Source: an uncultured Campylobacter sp.
GTDB taxonomy: Bacteria; Campylobacterota; Campylobacteria; Campylobacterales; Campylobacteraceae
DNA length: 5,184 nt
NCBI RefSeq assembly: GCF_937997595.1
Contig: NZ_CALKTS010000101.1
Coordinates: 1 to 5,184 of the forward strand
Reading direction: 5' to 3'
Shown here: in pieces, positions 1 through 4,773 of the stretch
How positions within the stretch are numbered: the first letter of the stretch is position 1
Layout: each line of letters opens with the position of its first letter
The notes under the pieces: generated by a model
Databases searched by the model: none
What the model was told of the DNA's origin: nothing
Seen by the model: the letters and a program-made list of their open reading frames with translations, nothing else
Translations under genes and position numbers: made by a program

Positions 1-277
1 AAATTTTACCGTATGCGGCAACCACGATAAAATCAGGCTTTAGCTCTTTTATCTGCGCCGTGACCACCTCGTCTCTTAAAGTCGCAGGCTGAAAGATCGG
101 CACGGCGGGCAGGTGCCGCTGCGCGTAAATTTTAACTTCGCTCGGAGTTAAAATTTGCTTCCTACCCACGGGTTTATCGGGCTGGGTAAATATGGCAGCG
201 ATCTTAAATTTCGCCTCCGCAAGCGCACGCAAAATTTTAGCCGCATACTCGGGCGTTCCCATAAAAACTATACTCAT
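1..277 (-). CDS. fmt: Methionyl-tRNA formyltransferase, N-terminal part (partial)
   Basis: Fmt transfers a formyl group from 10-formyltetrahydrofolate to the amino group of Met on initiator tRNA in the cytoplasm. The start is the ATG at 277-275, preceded by an AAAGGAAA Shine-Dalgarno at 281-288. The 92 visible codons begin MSIVFMGTPEYAAKIL, the usual Rossmann-like formyltransferase start. They continue with TQPDKPVGRKQ (about residues 31-41), matching the conserved QPD[KR]PAGRG segment, then the FQPATLRDE stretch and PDFIVVAAYGKI at the break, as in E. coli Fmt. The catalytic Asn/His/Asp residues lie beyond the left edge of the window, so intactness cannot be judged. It is the last gene of the minus-strand cluster seen here. 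In C. jejuni fmt follows proB, but here a small EF-hand gene precedes it with a gap of about 190 bp. Confidence 0.94.
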   Translation of the reverse strand, partial: MSIVFMGTPEYAAKILRALAEAKFKIAAIFTQPDKPVGRKQILTPSEVKIYAQRHLPAVPIFQPATLRDEVVTAQIKELKPDFIVVAAYGKI

Positions 278-434
278 TCTTTTCCTTTAAATTTAGCCAC
301 ATCACGGTGCGAGCGATCACACGAGCGCCAACCGCGCGTGAAATAAAATTTTACTCAGATCGCGAAGCAAACCTGATCCGCACTCGCCCGCGCGAAGTAA
401 AATTTATACGCGTCGCACAAACCAAACCCCGCGC

Positions 435-457
435 AAACGGCAGCATTATTGCCGTTT
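435..457 (-). terminator. Hairpin after the EF-hand gene, candidate terminator
   Basis: AAACGGCA at 435-442 pairs with TGCCGTTT at 450-457, giving a perfect 8-bp stem with a 7-base loop, only 7 bases past the EF-hand gene stop. Read on the minus strand the tail is just TTT followed by GCGCG. On the plus strand it is TTTTT. It may therefore be a weak terminator for the minus gene, or act in both directions. It separates the EF-hand gene from fmt. Confidence 0.5.
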
Positions 458-464
458 TTCGCAT

Positions 465-806
465 TTATTTGACGGCGGATTGATTTTCATCTCCGCCTTG
501 ATCCTTCCACGGCCAAAAAGCGCACGGATCTTCGGACCAATCAATCTTTGCAGAGGATTTCGCCCTCAGCTCTTCTAGGCTAATCTTGCCGTCATGATTA
601 GCGTCCAACCTCTTAAATTCCGAGCCTGAGCGCAGATTTAGCTCTGCTCTCAACCCAGATGGCACCTCGCTCGCCATCCACTCCTGCAAGCTCAGCGCGC
701 CGTCACGATCCTTGTCGTTAAAGTCCATAAAATTTGGCACCGGATCGGCGGGGTCACACGCATATGTGCCGAAGCATAACAGCGCGAAAATTAAAATTTT
801 ATTCAT
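465..806 (-). CDS. Small secreted or lipid-anchored EF-hand calcium-binding protein
   Basis: This is a 113-residue protein with an export signal: Lys3 then a hydrophobic run ILIFALLCFGTYA, ending in Cys17. The context TYA-C departs from a good lipobox (position -3 is Thr), so lipoprotein versus ordinary signal peptidase I cleavage is open. Two canonical 12-residue EF-hand loops follow. Loop 1 is residues 31-42 (DKDRDGALSLQE) and loop 2 is residues 68-79 (DANHDGKISLEE), both with Asp1, Asp/Asn3, Asp5, Gly6 and Glu12. They are about 37 residues apart, consistent with one paired EF-hand domain that should bind Ca2+ in the periplasm. The tail is acidic with Cys95 and a WPW motif near 98-100. The start ATG (806-804) has AGAAGG at 811-816. 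The gene lies between obg and fmt, where C. jejuni has proB. Its biological role is unknown to me; a calcium sensor or scaffold role is inference. Confidence 0.85.
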   Translation of the reverse strand: MNKILIFALLCFGTYACDPADPVPNFMDFNDKDRDGALSLQEWMASEVPSGLRAELNLRSGSEFKRLDANHDGKISLEELRAKSSAKIDWSEDPCAFWPWKDQGGDENQSAVK

Positions 807-849
807 TTCGCCTTCTTAAATTTTATCTTTTTGCGGCGTTTGCGAGCGA

Positions 850-877
850 TAAAAATAAAATTTAACCGCGTATGCGG
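850..877 (-). terminator. Weak hairpin with U-rich tail after obg
   Basis: On the minus strand CCGC-ATAC-GCGG (877-866) is followed by TTAAATTTTATTTTT (865-851). The stem is only 4 bp, so this is a weak candidate terminator for obg lying just ahead of the EF-hand gene. The same U-rich tract could also serve as upstream promoter sequence of that gene. Confidence 0.3.
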
Positions 878-934
878 GCGCGCTTAAGGCCTACGTTCGT
901 CAAAACCCCTCTACGGCACGGCTTTTAGCGCAGC

Positions 935-1990
935 CTACAGCTCCTTTTTAAGCAGCTCAAGCAGGTTAAATTTTAGCTCGTTTATATTTTGTCCCGTAGC
1001 CGAAGATATCGGCATCACGAAAAACGGCTTAGCGGCGTCAAACTCATAAATATCTTGTTTAAATTTCATCTCGCCCGCCGTGCCCGCGAGCCCCAAATGC
1101 GACAAAAACGCGTCAAATTTTTCCTGCAAATTTTCTGCCGCGTCCGCGCGAGTTAGAGCGATCGCGTAGTCTCTTTTTGCAAGTCCCTCTGAAAATTTCG
1201 CCGTCTCGGCCCTCAGCGCGTCAAACTGCTCCTCAAGGCTGCGGTAGTTCGCAAGATCGAGCATAAAAAGTAAAATTTTCGTGCGCTCGACGTGTTTTAA
1301 AAACTGCACGCCAAGCCCGCGTCCTTCGCTTGCGCCCTTGATAATGCCCGGGATATCGGCCATGACAAAGCCGCTGTATTCGTCCACCTCGACGAGGCCG
1401 AGCTTTGGCGTGAGCGTGGTAAACTCGTAGTTTGCGATCTGAGGTTTGGCGTTTGAGACGGTCGAGATTAGCGTGCTTTTGCCGACGTTTGGAAAGCCTA
1501 CGAGCCCCACGTCGGCGATGAGTTTTAGCTCCAAGCGCACCTCGCGCGTCTGCCCCTCTAGGCCTTTTTGCGCGTATTCGGGGGCTTGGTTGATCGAGCT
1601 TTTAAAGTGCACGTTGCCAAGCCCGCCTTTGCCGCCTTTTAAAAACAGCCTCGTCTCGCCGTCGTTTAGCATATCAAGCACCAGCTCGCCGCTATCCTCG
1701 TCGTAAACGCTGGTGCCGGGAGGCACGATAAGATAGAGATCCTCACCACTTTTGCCCGTCTTTTTGCGACCCTCGCCGGGCGCGCCGTTTTGCGCTTTAA
1801 ACTCCCGCTTGCCCTTGTAGGATGAGAGAGTGTGGGAGTTTTTATCGACCCTAAAATACACGTCGCCGCCGTCGCCGCCGTCGCCGCCGTCGGGACCGCC
1901 TGAGATGACGAATTTTTCGCGGCGGAAGCTGACGCAACCTGCGCCGCCGCCCCCTGATTTGACGCTAAATTTTACGCTGTCTATGAACAT
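935..1990 (-). CDS. obg: Obg/CgtA GTPase, ribosome-associated
   Basis: Obg is an essential GTPase that acts in late 50S subunit assembly and growth control in the cytoplasm. The protein is 351 residues from the ATG at 1990-1988, which gives the family start MFIDSVKFSVKSGGGG and has AAGGA 6 bases upstream. An in-frame ATG 12 codons earlier lacks both features and was not chosen. Residues 1-158 form the glycine-rich Obg fold (GGPDGGDGGDGGD at 31-43, KGGKGGLGN near 118-126). The G domain follows: G1 GFPNVGKST at 165-173, G2 FTTLTP at 190-195, G3 DIPG at 212-215, G4 TRAD at 280-283 (canonical [NT]KxD, so Arg replaces Lys), and G5 SSA at 329-331. It ends just after the G domain without the OCT extension of some family members, which is a normal short form. 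It lies downstream of rplU-rpmA, the widely conserved order, with a hairpin in the 109-bp gap. Confidence 0.97.
   Translation of the reverse strand: MFIDSVKFSVKSGGGGAGCVSFRREKFVISGGPDGGDGGDGGDVYFRVDKNSHTLSSYKGKREFKAQNGAPGEGRKKTGKSGEDLYLIVPPGTSVYDEDSGELVLDMLNDGETRLFLKGGKGGLGNVHFKSSINQAPEYAQKGLEGQTREVRLELKLIADVGLVGFPNVGKSTLISTVSNAKPQIANYEFTTLTPKLGLVEVDEYSGFVMADIPGIIKGASEGRGLGVQFLKHVERTKILLFMLDLANYRSLEEQFDALRAETAKFSEGLAKRDYAIALTRADAAENLQEKFDAFLSHLGLAGTAGEMKFKQDIYEFDAAKPFFVMPISSATGQNINELKFNLLELLKKEL
1861..1887 (+). repeat. Three exact 9-bp tandem copies inside obg
   Basis: CGTCGCCGC is repeated three times exactly, with a fourth copy broken at CGGGAC. On the minus strand this encodes the Asp-Gly-Gly-Asp-Gly-Gly loop of the Obg glycine-rich domain. 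The repeat unit is a multiple of three, so slippage would keep frame and change only the Gly/Asp run length. Other Obg proteins have a similar GGDGG motif, so protein constraint largely explains the repeat. Confidence 0.8.
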
Positions 1991-2060
1991 AGCTATCCTT
2001 AAATTTAAAACGGCAATTATAGCCAAATGAGTTGAAGATAATTTTTAAACGGATGAAATT

Positions 2061-2083
2061 TTAAAAGAGGGGCTTGCGCCCCC
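2061..2083 (-). terminator. Intrinsic terminator-like hairpin between rpmA and obg
   Basis: Read on the minus strand, GGGGC-GCAA-GCCCC (2082-2069) makes a 5-bp all-GC stem, plus one possible G-U pair. It is capped by a GNRA-type tetraloop and followed by TCTTTTAAAATTT. It lies 17 bases after the rpmA stop and about 80 bases before the obg start, so it probably ends or attenuates the ribosomal-protein transcript. I see no clear consensus promoter between it and obg, so obg may live on read-through. Confidence 0.6.
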
Positions 2084-2099
2084 GAAGATTTAGCGATAT

Positions 2100-2357
2100 T
2101 TATGCAGCCGGATAAACCGATACTTTTTTGCGATTTTTATCTTTTCGCTCAAATTTTACGACGCCGTCGATCAGCGCGAAAATCGTGTGATCGCTGCCCA
2201 TGCCTACGTTGCAACCCGGGTGCGTCGCGGTGCCGCGCTGGCGGATGATGATGTTGCCCGCGCGAACGAACTCGCCGCCGAATTTTTTGACGCCCAAGCG
2301 GCGTCCGATACTATCTCTATTATTTTGGGTTGAGCCCTGACCTTTTTTGTGTGCCAT
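2100..2357 (-). CDS. rpmA: 50S ribosomal protein bL27
   Basis: bL27 is a large-subunit protein whose N-terminal tail reaches toward the peptidyl transferase centre. The 85-residue length is typical. It starts MAHKKGQGST directly, so there is no cleavable N-terminal extension of the Firmicutes kind. The core motifs NNRDSIGRRLGVKKFGGE, IIIRQRGT and HPG-NVGMGSDHTIFAL are those of the family. The start ATG at 2357-2355 is preceded by AAAGG about 7 bases upstream, inside the 10-bp gap after rplU, so the two genes are surely cotranscribed. A GC-rich hairpin follows the stop. Confidence 0.98.
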   Translation of the reverse strand: MAHKKGQGSTQNNRDSIGRRLGVKKFGGEFVRAGNIIIRQRGTATHPGCNVGMGSDHTIFALIDGVVKFERKDKNRKKVSVYPAA

Positions 2358-2367
2358 TTCCTATCCT

Positions 2368-2676
2368 TTATGCGTTGATCGAAACGACTTTGACGCGGGT
2401 GTATTGGCGTCTGAAGCCGCGTTTTACTTTTGAATCTTTGCGTCTGCGTTTTTTGAAGATAACGACTTTTTTATCCTTGCCTTCGCAAACGACCTCCAAA
2501 ACCACCTTGGCACCCTTTACAAACGGTGCTCCTACCTTTAACTCGCCGTCGTTTAGCGCTAAAACTTCGCTAAGCTCGAGCTTTGCTTTCGGCTCTGCAT
2601 TAAAATGGTCTAAATTTAGGTAGTTGCCCTCTTCGACCTTATACTGCTTGCCGCCGTGTTTGATGATAGCATACAT
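2368..2676 (-). CDS. rplU: 50S ribosomal protein bL21
   Basis: bL21 is a large-subunit protein that binds 23S rRNA. The product is 102 residues, a normal family length, beginning MYAIIKHGGKQYKVEEG. It carries the basic bL21 signature around residues 74-96 (KKRRRKDSKVKRGFRRQYT). A longer open frame runs 27 codons further upstream, but the residues there do not belong to the family and lack a ribosome binding site. The chosen ATG (2676-2674) has AAAGGA with 6-base spacing. It is the first gene of the minus-strand cluster, transcribed away from the lipoprotein gene, with a likely leader of about 75 bases. Confidence 0.98.
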   Translation of the reverse strand: MYAIIKHGGKQYKVEEGNYLNLDHFNAEPKAKLELSEVLALNDGELKVGAPFVKGAKVVLEVVCEGKDKKVVIFKKRRRKDSKVKRGFRRQYTRVKVVSINA

Positions 2677-2758
2677 CAAAAATCCTTTAAAATTTGGTAG
2701 CCAAAAAGGCATTTGCCGTGCAAAATTTAAAAGCCCGTTTGGTATGAAAGATTGCAAT

Positions 2759-2764
2759 ATTATC
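2759..2764 (-). promoter_or_regulatory. Candidate -10 element for rplU-rpmA
   Basis: GATAAT on the minus strand (5 of 6 to TATAAT) lies in an AT-rich stretch with AAATTT upstream, as expected for Campylobacter sigma70 promoters, which often lack a recognisable -35. It predicts a start near 2752 and a leader of about 75 bases. The leader contains the short complementary blocks GGC-AAAT-GCC and GCC-TTTTT-GGC. No other good -10 is closer to the gene. Confidence 0.45.
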
Positions 2765-2859
2765 TCAAATTTTATAAATTCCTACTGAAACGCCTCGCAA
2801 AATTCCTGCGAAATTTCAAATTTCAAGGGCTCGGATTTATTTTAAACTAAAGATAAATG

Positions 2860-2868
2860 TGCTACTAT
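2860..2868 (+). promoter_or_regulatory. Extended -10 promoter for the lipoprotein gene
   Basis: TGC-TACTAT is an extended -10 (TGn plus a hexamer with 4 of 6 matches) preceded by T/A-rich sequence at 2836-2858. It predicts a start near 2875 and a short leader of about 22 bases containing the AAGGAG at 2885-2890. Confidence 0.5.
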
Positions 2869-2896
2869 CGCAACGAAATTTTTGAAGGAGAATTTT

Positions 2897-3325
2897 ATGA
2901 GAAATTTAATAGCTGCGCTCGTAGCAGCGGTATTTTTTATCGGTTGTTCCAACTGGAATATATCCAACGAACCAAGCGGAGTACGCAATCAAACAAAATC
3001 CCAAAGCAGCAAAACAAATATCGGCGGCGTAAATGATAAAGTCCAAGAGGTCTCCACTGCAGGCACCACTGATATGGTCGAAACGACCTTGCCCGATAGC
3101 ACAGGTATGACTAATGCGCCGAAAGACCGCAGCGATGCATTTCATATCAATCAAGTAATTTCTGCATGGAATAAACAGCCAGACTCCATCAAAACAACCG
3201 AAGACAATGGCAATATCTACACCTGGAAAAACTATAAGCCGGGCTGCGACGTATCACTTACCAGCGACTCGGAAGGCTACGTATCAAAATCCGCTATCAA
3301 ATCAGCACTCTCTCAGTGCCTATAA
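2897..3325 (+). CDS. Small lipoprotein with a C-terminal BamE/SmpA-like segment
   Basis: This is a 142-residue predicted lipoprotein. The start is the ATG at 2897, with AAGGAG 6 bases upstream. An in-frame TTG at 2882 overlaps that ribosome binding site region and was rejected. The signal is MRNLIAALVAAVFFIG followed by Cys17 (FFIG-C, an acceptable lipobox with Phe at -3), so a lipid anchor is likely. Residues 18-80 are low-complexity and rich in Ser, Thr, Asn and Gln, like a flexible linker. Residues 84-142 form a compact segment: INQVISAWNKQPDSI, then NGNIYTWKNY, then Cys117 and Cys141 near the end. The pattern (short helix with W-x-x-x-P-D, turn, Y-x-W strand, Cys, strand, Cys) recalls small SmpA/BamE-like domains, though the usual Gly of the GxP turn is Lys here. 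The two C-terminal Cys could form a disulfide. Function is unknown; the fold call is a tentative inference. Confidence 0.85.
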   Translation: MRNLIAALVAAVFFIGCSNWNISNEPSGVRNQTKSQSSKTNIGGVNDKVQEVSTAGTTDMVETTLPDSTGMTNAPKDRSDAFHINQVISAWNKQPDSIKTTEDNGNIYTWKNYKPGCDVSLTSDSEGYVSKSAIKSALSQCL

Positions 3326-3342
3326 CTAAGCTTATCCGCGAC

Positions 3343-3374
3343 GCCGAAATTTTAAAATTTCGTAAAATTTCGGC
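3343..3374 (+). terminator. 12-bp stem inverted repeat after the lipoprotein gene
   Basis: GCCGAAATTTTA at 3343-3354 is perfectly complementary to TAAAATTTCGGC at 3363-3374, with the 8-base loop AAATTTCG. It begins 17 bases after the stop codon. There is no U tract after it on the plus strand (CTTACGAG follows), so it is either a weak terminator or an RNA-stabilising 3' hairpin. Confidence 0.5.
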
Positions 3375-3439
3375 TTACGAGCGGGTCTGCTTCGTCAAAT
3401 CTAATCTTAAAATCCTACGGTTCACTCTTAAAAATTTAC

Positions 3440-3456
3440 TATACATATTGTATAAT
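3440..3456 (+). promoter_or_regulatory. Consensus -10 with overlapping dyad, DUF411 gene promoter
   Basis: TATAAT at 3451-3456 is a perfect -10 and predicts a start near 3463, about 22 bases before the ATG. Overlapping it is a perfect 15-bp dyad TATACA-TAT-TGTATA at 3440-3454. A dimeric regulator bound there would block RNA polymerase, so I read it as a candidate operator. The regulator is not in the window. The core resembles TACA-nn-TGTA copper operators of CopY type, but the spacer is 3 rather than 2 and CopY is not expected in this phylum. Confidence 0.6.
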
Positions 3457-3484
3457 CGAGGACTTTTAATCACTGGAGTAAAAT

Positions 3485-3946
3485 ATGAAGAAAATTTTAT
3501 TTGCAGGTGCGCTTTTGGCGGCATTAGGAAGCTATGTCGCGGCGGGCGAACACGTCAAGGTATATCACGGCGAGAGCTGCGGCTGTTGTCATAACTGGGC
3601 AAAATACATGGAGCAAAACGGATTTGAAGTCGAGATGATTTCACTGGTCGATGAGCCGCTTATTCAGAAGAAGAATGAGCTCAAACTTCCGCTGGAGCTC
3701 GCTAGCTGCCACACCGCGATCGTAGACGGATATGTAGTCGAAGGACATATGCCAGCAGGTGAGATCCGCACGCTACTAAAAAATAAGCCTAAAGACGTTA
3801 TCGGCATAGCAGTACCTGGCATGCCACTAGAAGCGCCAGGTATGGAGCAAGGCTCTCAGCCCGAGGTCTATGACGTGGTAGCGTTTAAAAAAGACGGCTC
3901 ATATCAAAGCATTGCCACTTACAAAGGCAAAGAAAAAATCAAATAA
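3485..3946 (+). CDS. DUF411 (CopG-like) periplasmic copper-binding protein
   Basis: The 153-residue product has a Sec signal peptide (MKKILFAGALLAALGSYVAA, cleavage likely after Ala20). The DUF411 domain follows. The thioredoxin-like start VKVYHGESCGCCHNW holds Cys32, Cys34, Cys35 and His36. ASCHTAIVDGYVVEGHMPA holds Cys75, His76 and His88. The conserved block GIAVPGMPLEAPGME (107-121) contributes Met113 and Met120. DUF411 proteins commonly lie in copper-resistance loci. In Pseudomonas CopG four cysteines (a CxCC plus a distant Cys) bind a copper cluster, and all four equivalents are present here, so a copper-handling role is well supported. The start has TGGAG at 3474-3478 with about 6-base spacing. 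It stands alone, with its own consensus promoter and a following hairpin and no copper ATPase or oxidase nearby, so it appears to be a single-gene unit controlled through the dyad over its -10. Confidence 0.93.
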   Translation: MKKILFAGALLAALGSYVAAGEHVKVYHGESCGCCHNWAKYMEQNGFEVEMISLVDEPLIQKKNELKLPLELASCHTAIVDGYVVEGHMPAGEIRTLLKNKPKDVIGIAVPGMPLEAPGMEQGSQPEVYDVVAFKKDGSYQSIATYKGKEKIK

Positions 3947-3949
3947 TCC

Positions 3950-3965
3950 GCCGCTTTAAAGCGGC
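3950..3965 (+). terminator. Palindromic terminator-like hairpin after the DUF411 gene
   Basis: GCCGCTTTAAAGCGGC is a perfect 16-bp palindrome that can fold as a 6-bp GC-rich stem with a TTAA loop, 3 bases after the stop. The tail AACTTACTTATTATTTT is T-rich but interrupted, so termination strength is uncertain. Confidence 0.6.
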
Positions 3966-4096
3966 AACTTACTTATTATTTTGCCTATTTATGGCTTGGC
4001 GCAATTTACTTTAGCCGGCGAATGCTGCCACTATATGCAAAATGACGCGCAAATTAATTTCAAAAACTAGCATGATAAAGGAAATTAAAATTCGGA

Positions 4097-4170
4097 TGGA
4101 TGGGCTAATAGGGGTCGAACCTATATTCACAAATCCAGAGTTTGTTGTCCTGCCATTAGACGATAGCCCA
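4097..4170 (-). tRNA. tRNA-Gln, anticodon CTG
   Basis: A complete cloverleaf reads on the minus strand. The acceptor stem TGGGCTA (4170-4164) pairs perfectly with TAGCCCA (4107-4101). It begins with U1-A72, typical of glutamine tRNAs. There is a D arm GTCT...GGAC, an anticodon stem ACAAA/TTTGT around the loop CTCTGGA (anticodon CTG, decoding CAG), and a T arm ATAGG-TTCGACC-CCTAT. CCA is encoded at 4099-4097, after a U discriminator. In this phylum tRNA-Gln is normally charged by a misacylating GluRS followed by GatCAB amidation. A UUG isoacceptor is the usual species, so the C34 form is a secondary isoacceptor or an altered copy. It stands alone between gene-free stretches. Confidence 0.95.
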
Positions 4171-4185
4171 TTGCGGAAGCGGTAT

Positions 4186-4191
4186 TTTATA
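4186..4191 (-). promoter_or_regulatory. Candidate -10 for tRNA-Gln
   Basis: TATAAA on the minus strand lies 15 bases upstream of the mature tRNA 5' end, predicting a start near 4179 and a short leader to be removed by RNase P. The upstream sequence is T- and A-rich (TTTTTTAAAGCAAAATTC) with no clear -35. Confidence 0.5.
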
Positions 4192-4773
4192 GAATTTTGC
4201 TTTAAAAAAGCATAAGAGCGGGCGGAATTTTAAAATTTTGCAAAATTTTAATTAAATTTAAAGCCCTGCTGCGCCTAAACGATAAAATTAAAACGCAAAA
4301 GCTAACGCTGCTTTCATAGGCTTTGATAAAAGAATATGGCTGCTCGCCGCGGAGCTAAATTTTAAAATTTGGCTAGTTTATCTTATATTCGCGCCTTTGC
4401 GAGCTATTTGTCGCAGGATGAAATTTTAGCATATAAGCCTGTCTTCAAAACATATATGTTTAGTGCTCGCTGGGCGCGGGCGCGACCTTAAATGCTATAA
4501 ATCAAACCGAAAATCCGCAGCAAACATAATTGCGACAAAACCCGAATACGGCGCCTAAATAAGCACCAATAGGCTTGTGATAGGATCGCACAAAAAAAAG
4601 CCCTACCAAATACTTGCCTCAAGCGGAACATAGAATTTATCACGATAAGGTGGAGTATAAACTAAAATTAAAGCCATATAATTTAAGTGCGAAGCTTGCA
4701 TAAAATTTCTTGCAAAGGCCGTTCGCAGGCTCAAAAGATATTGCGAAATTGCGTAAAATTTGGCTACGGCAAG
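4192..4773. other. Gene-free AT-rich region between the tRNA and the 66-bp repeats
   Basis: I find no protein gene here that has a ribosome binding site, family resemblance or sustained coding character. The stretch contains palindromes at 4230-4251 and 4448-4461 (the latter AAACATATATGTTT) and a near-palindrome AGCTAAATTTT/AAAATTTGGCT at 4353-4374. It also has a run of eight A at 4592-4599 and a plus-strand TATAAT at 4677-4682, about 90 bases before the repeat array. An open frame of 60 codons on the minus strand at 4640-4822 runs into the first repeat, lacks a Shine-Dalgarno and resembles nothing I know. The region looks like intergenic or decayed sequence. Confidence 0.6.
4230..4251. repeat. 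Perfect 22-bp palindrome
   Basis: TTAAAATTTTGCAAAATTTTAA equals its own reverse complement across all 22 bases and contains two AAATTT words. It lies about 60 bases upstream of the tRNA-Gln gene on the side of its promoter. It could extrude as a cruciform or bind a symmetric protein. No function can be assigned from sequence. Confidence 0.85.

Noticed and set aside
155..346. Plus-strand open frame opposite fmt
   Set aside because: It is antisense to a clear Fmt coding region, has no family resemblance and no convincing ribosome binding site.
1861..1890. GC-rich 9-bp tandem repeat as a possible phase-variable tract
   Set aside because: The unit keeps frame and encodes a conserved Gly/Asp loop of Obg, so it is unlikely to switch expression.
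1446..2030. Two plus-strand open frames opposite obg, one proline-rich
   Set aside because: They mirror the Gly/Asp-rich coding bias of Obg on the other strand. The Obg motifs are unambiguous.
2330..2623. Plus-strand frame opposite rplU/rpmA
   Set aside because: It is antisense to two certain ribosomal protein genes.
3316..3594. Plus-strand frame overlapping the lipoprotein end and the DUF411 start
   Set aside because: It runs through a hairpin and a promoter and overlaps a well-supported gene in another frame. Its sequence does not resemble a protein family.
4448..4461. 14-bp palindrome AAACATATATGTTT
   Set aside because: It is a real palindrome but has no gene or promoter next to it to regulate, and AT palindromes of this size are common here.
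4592..4599. Run of eight A as a phase-variation tract or terminator tail
   Set aside because: It is not inside a gene or promoter I can identify, and the weak stem TTGTG/CACAA next to it is placed wrongly for a U tail on either strand.
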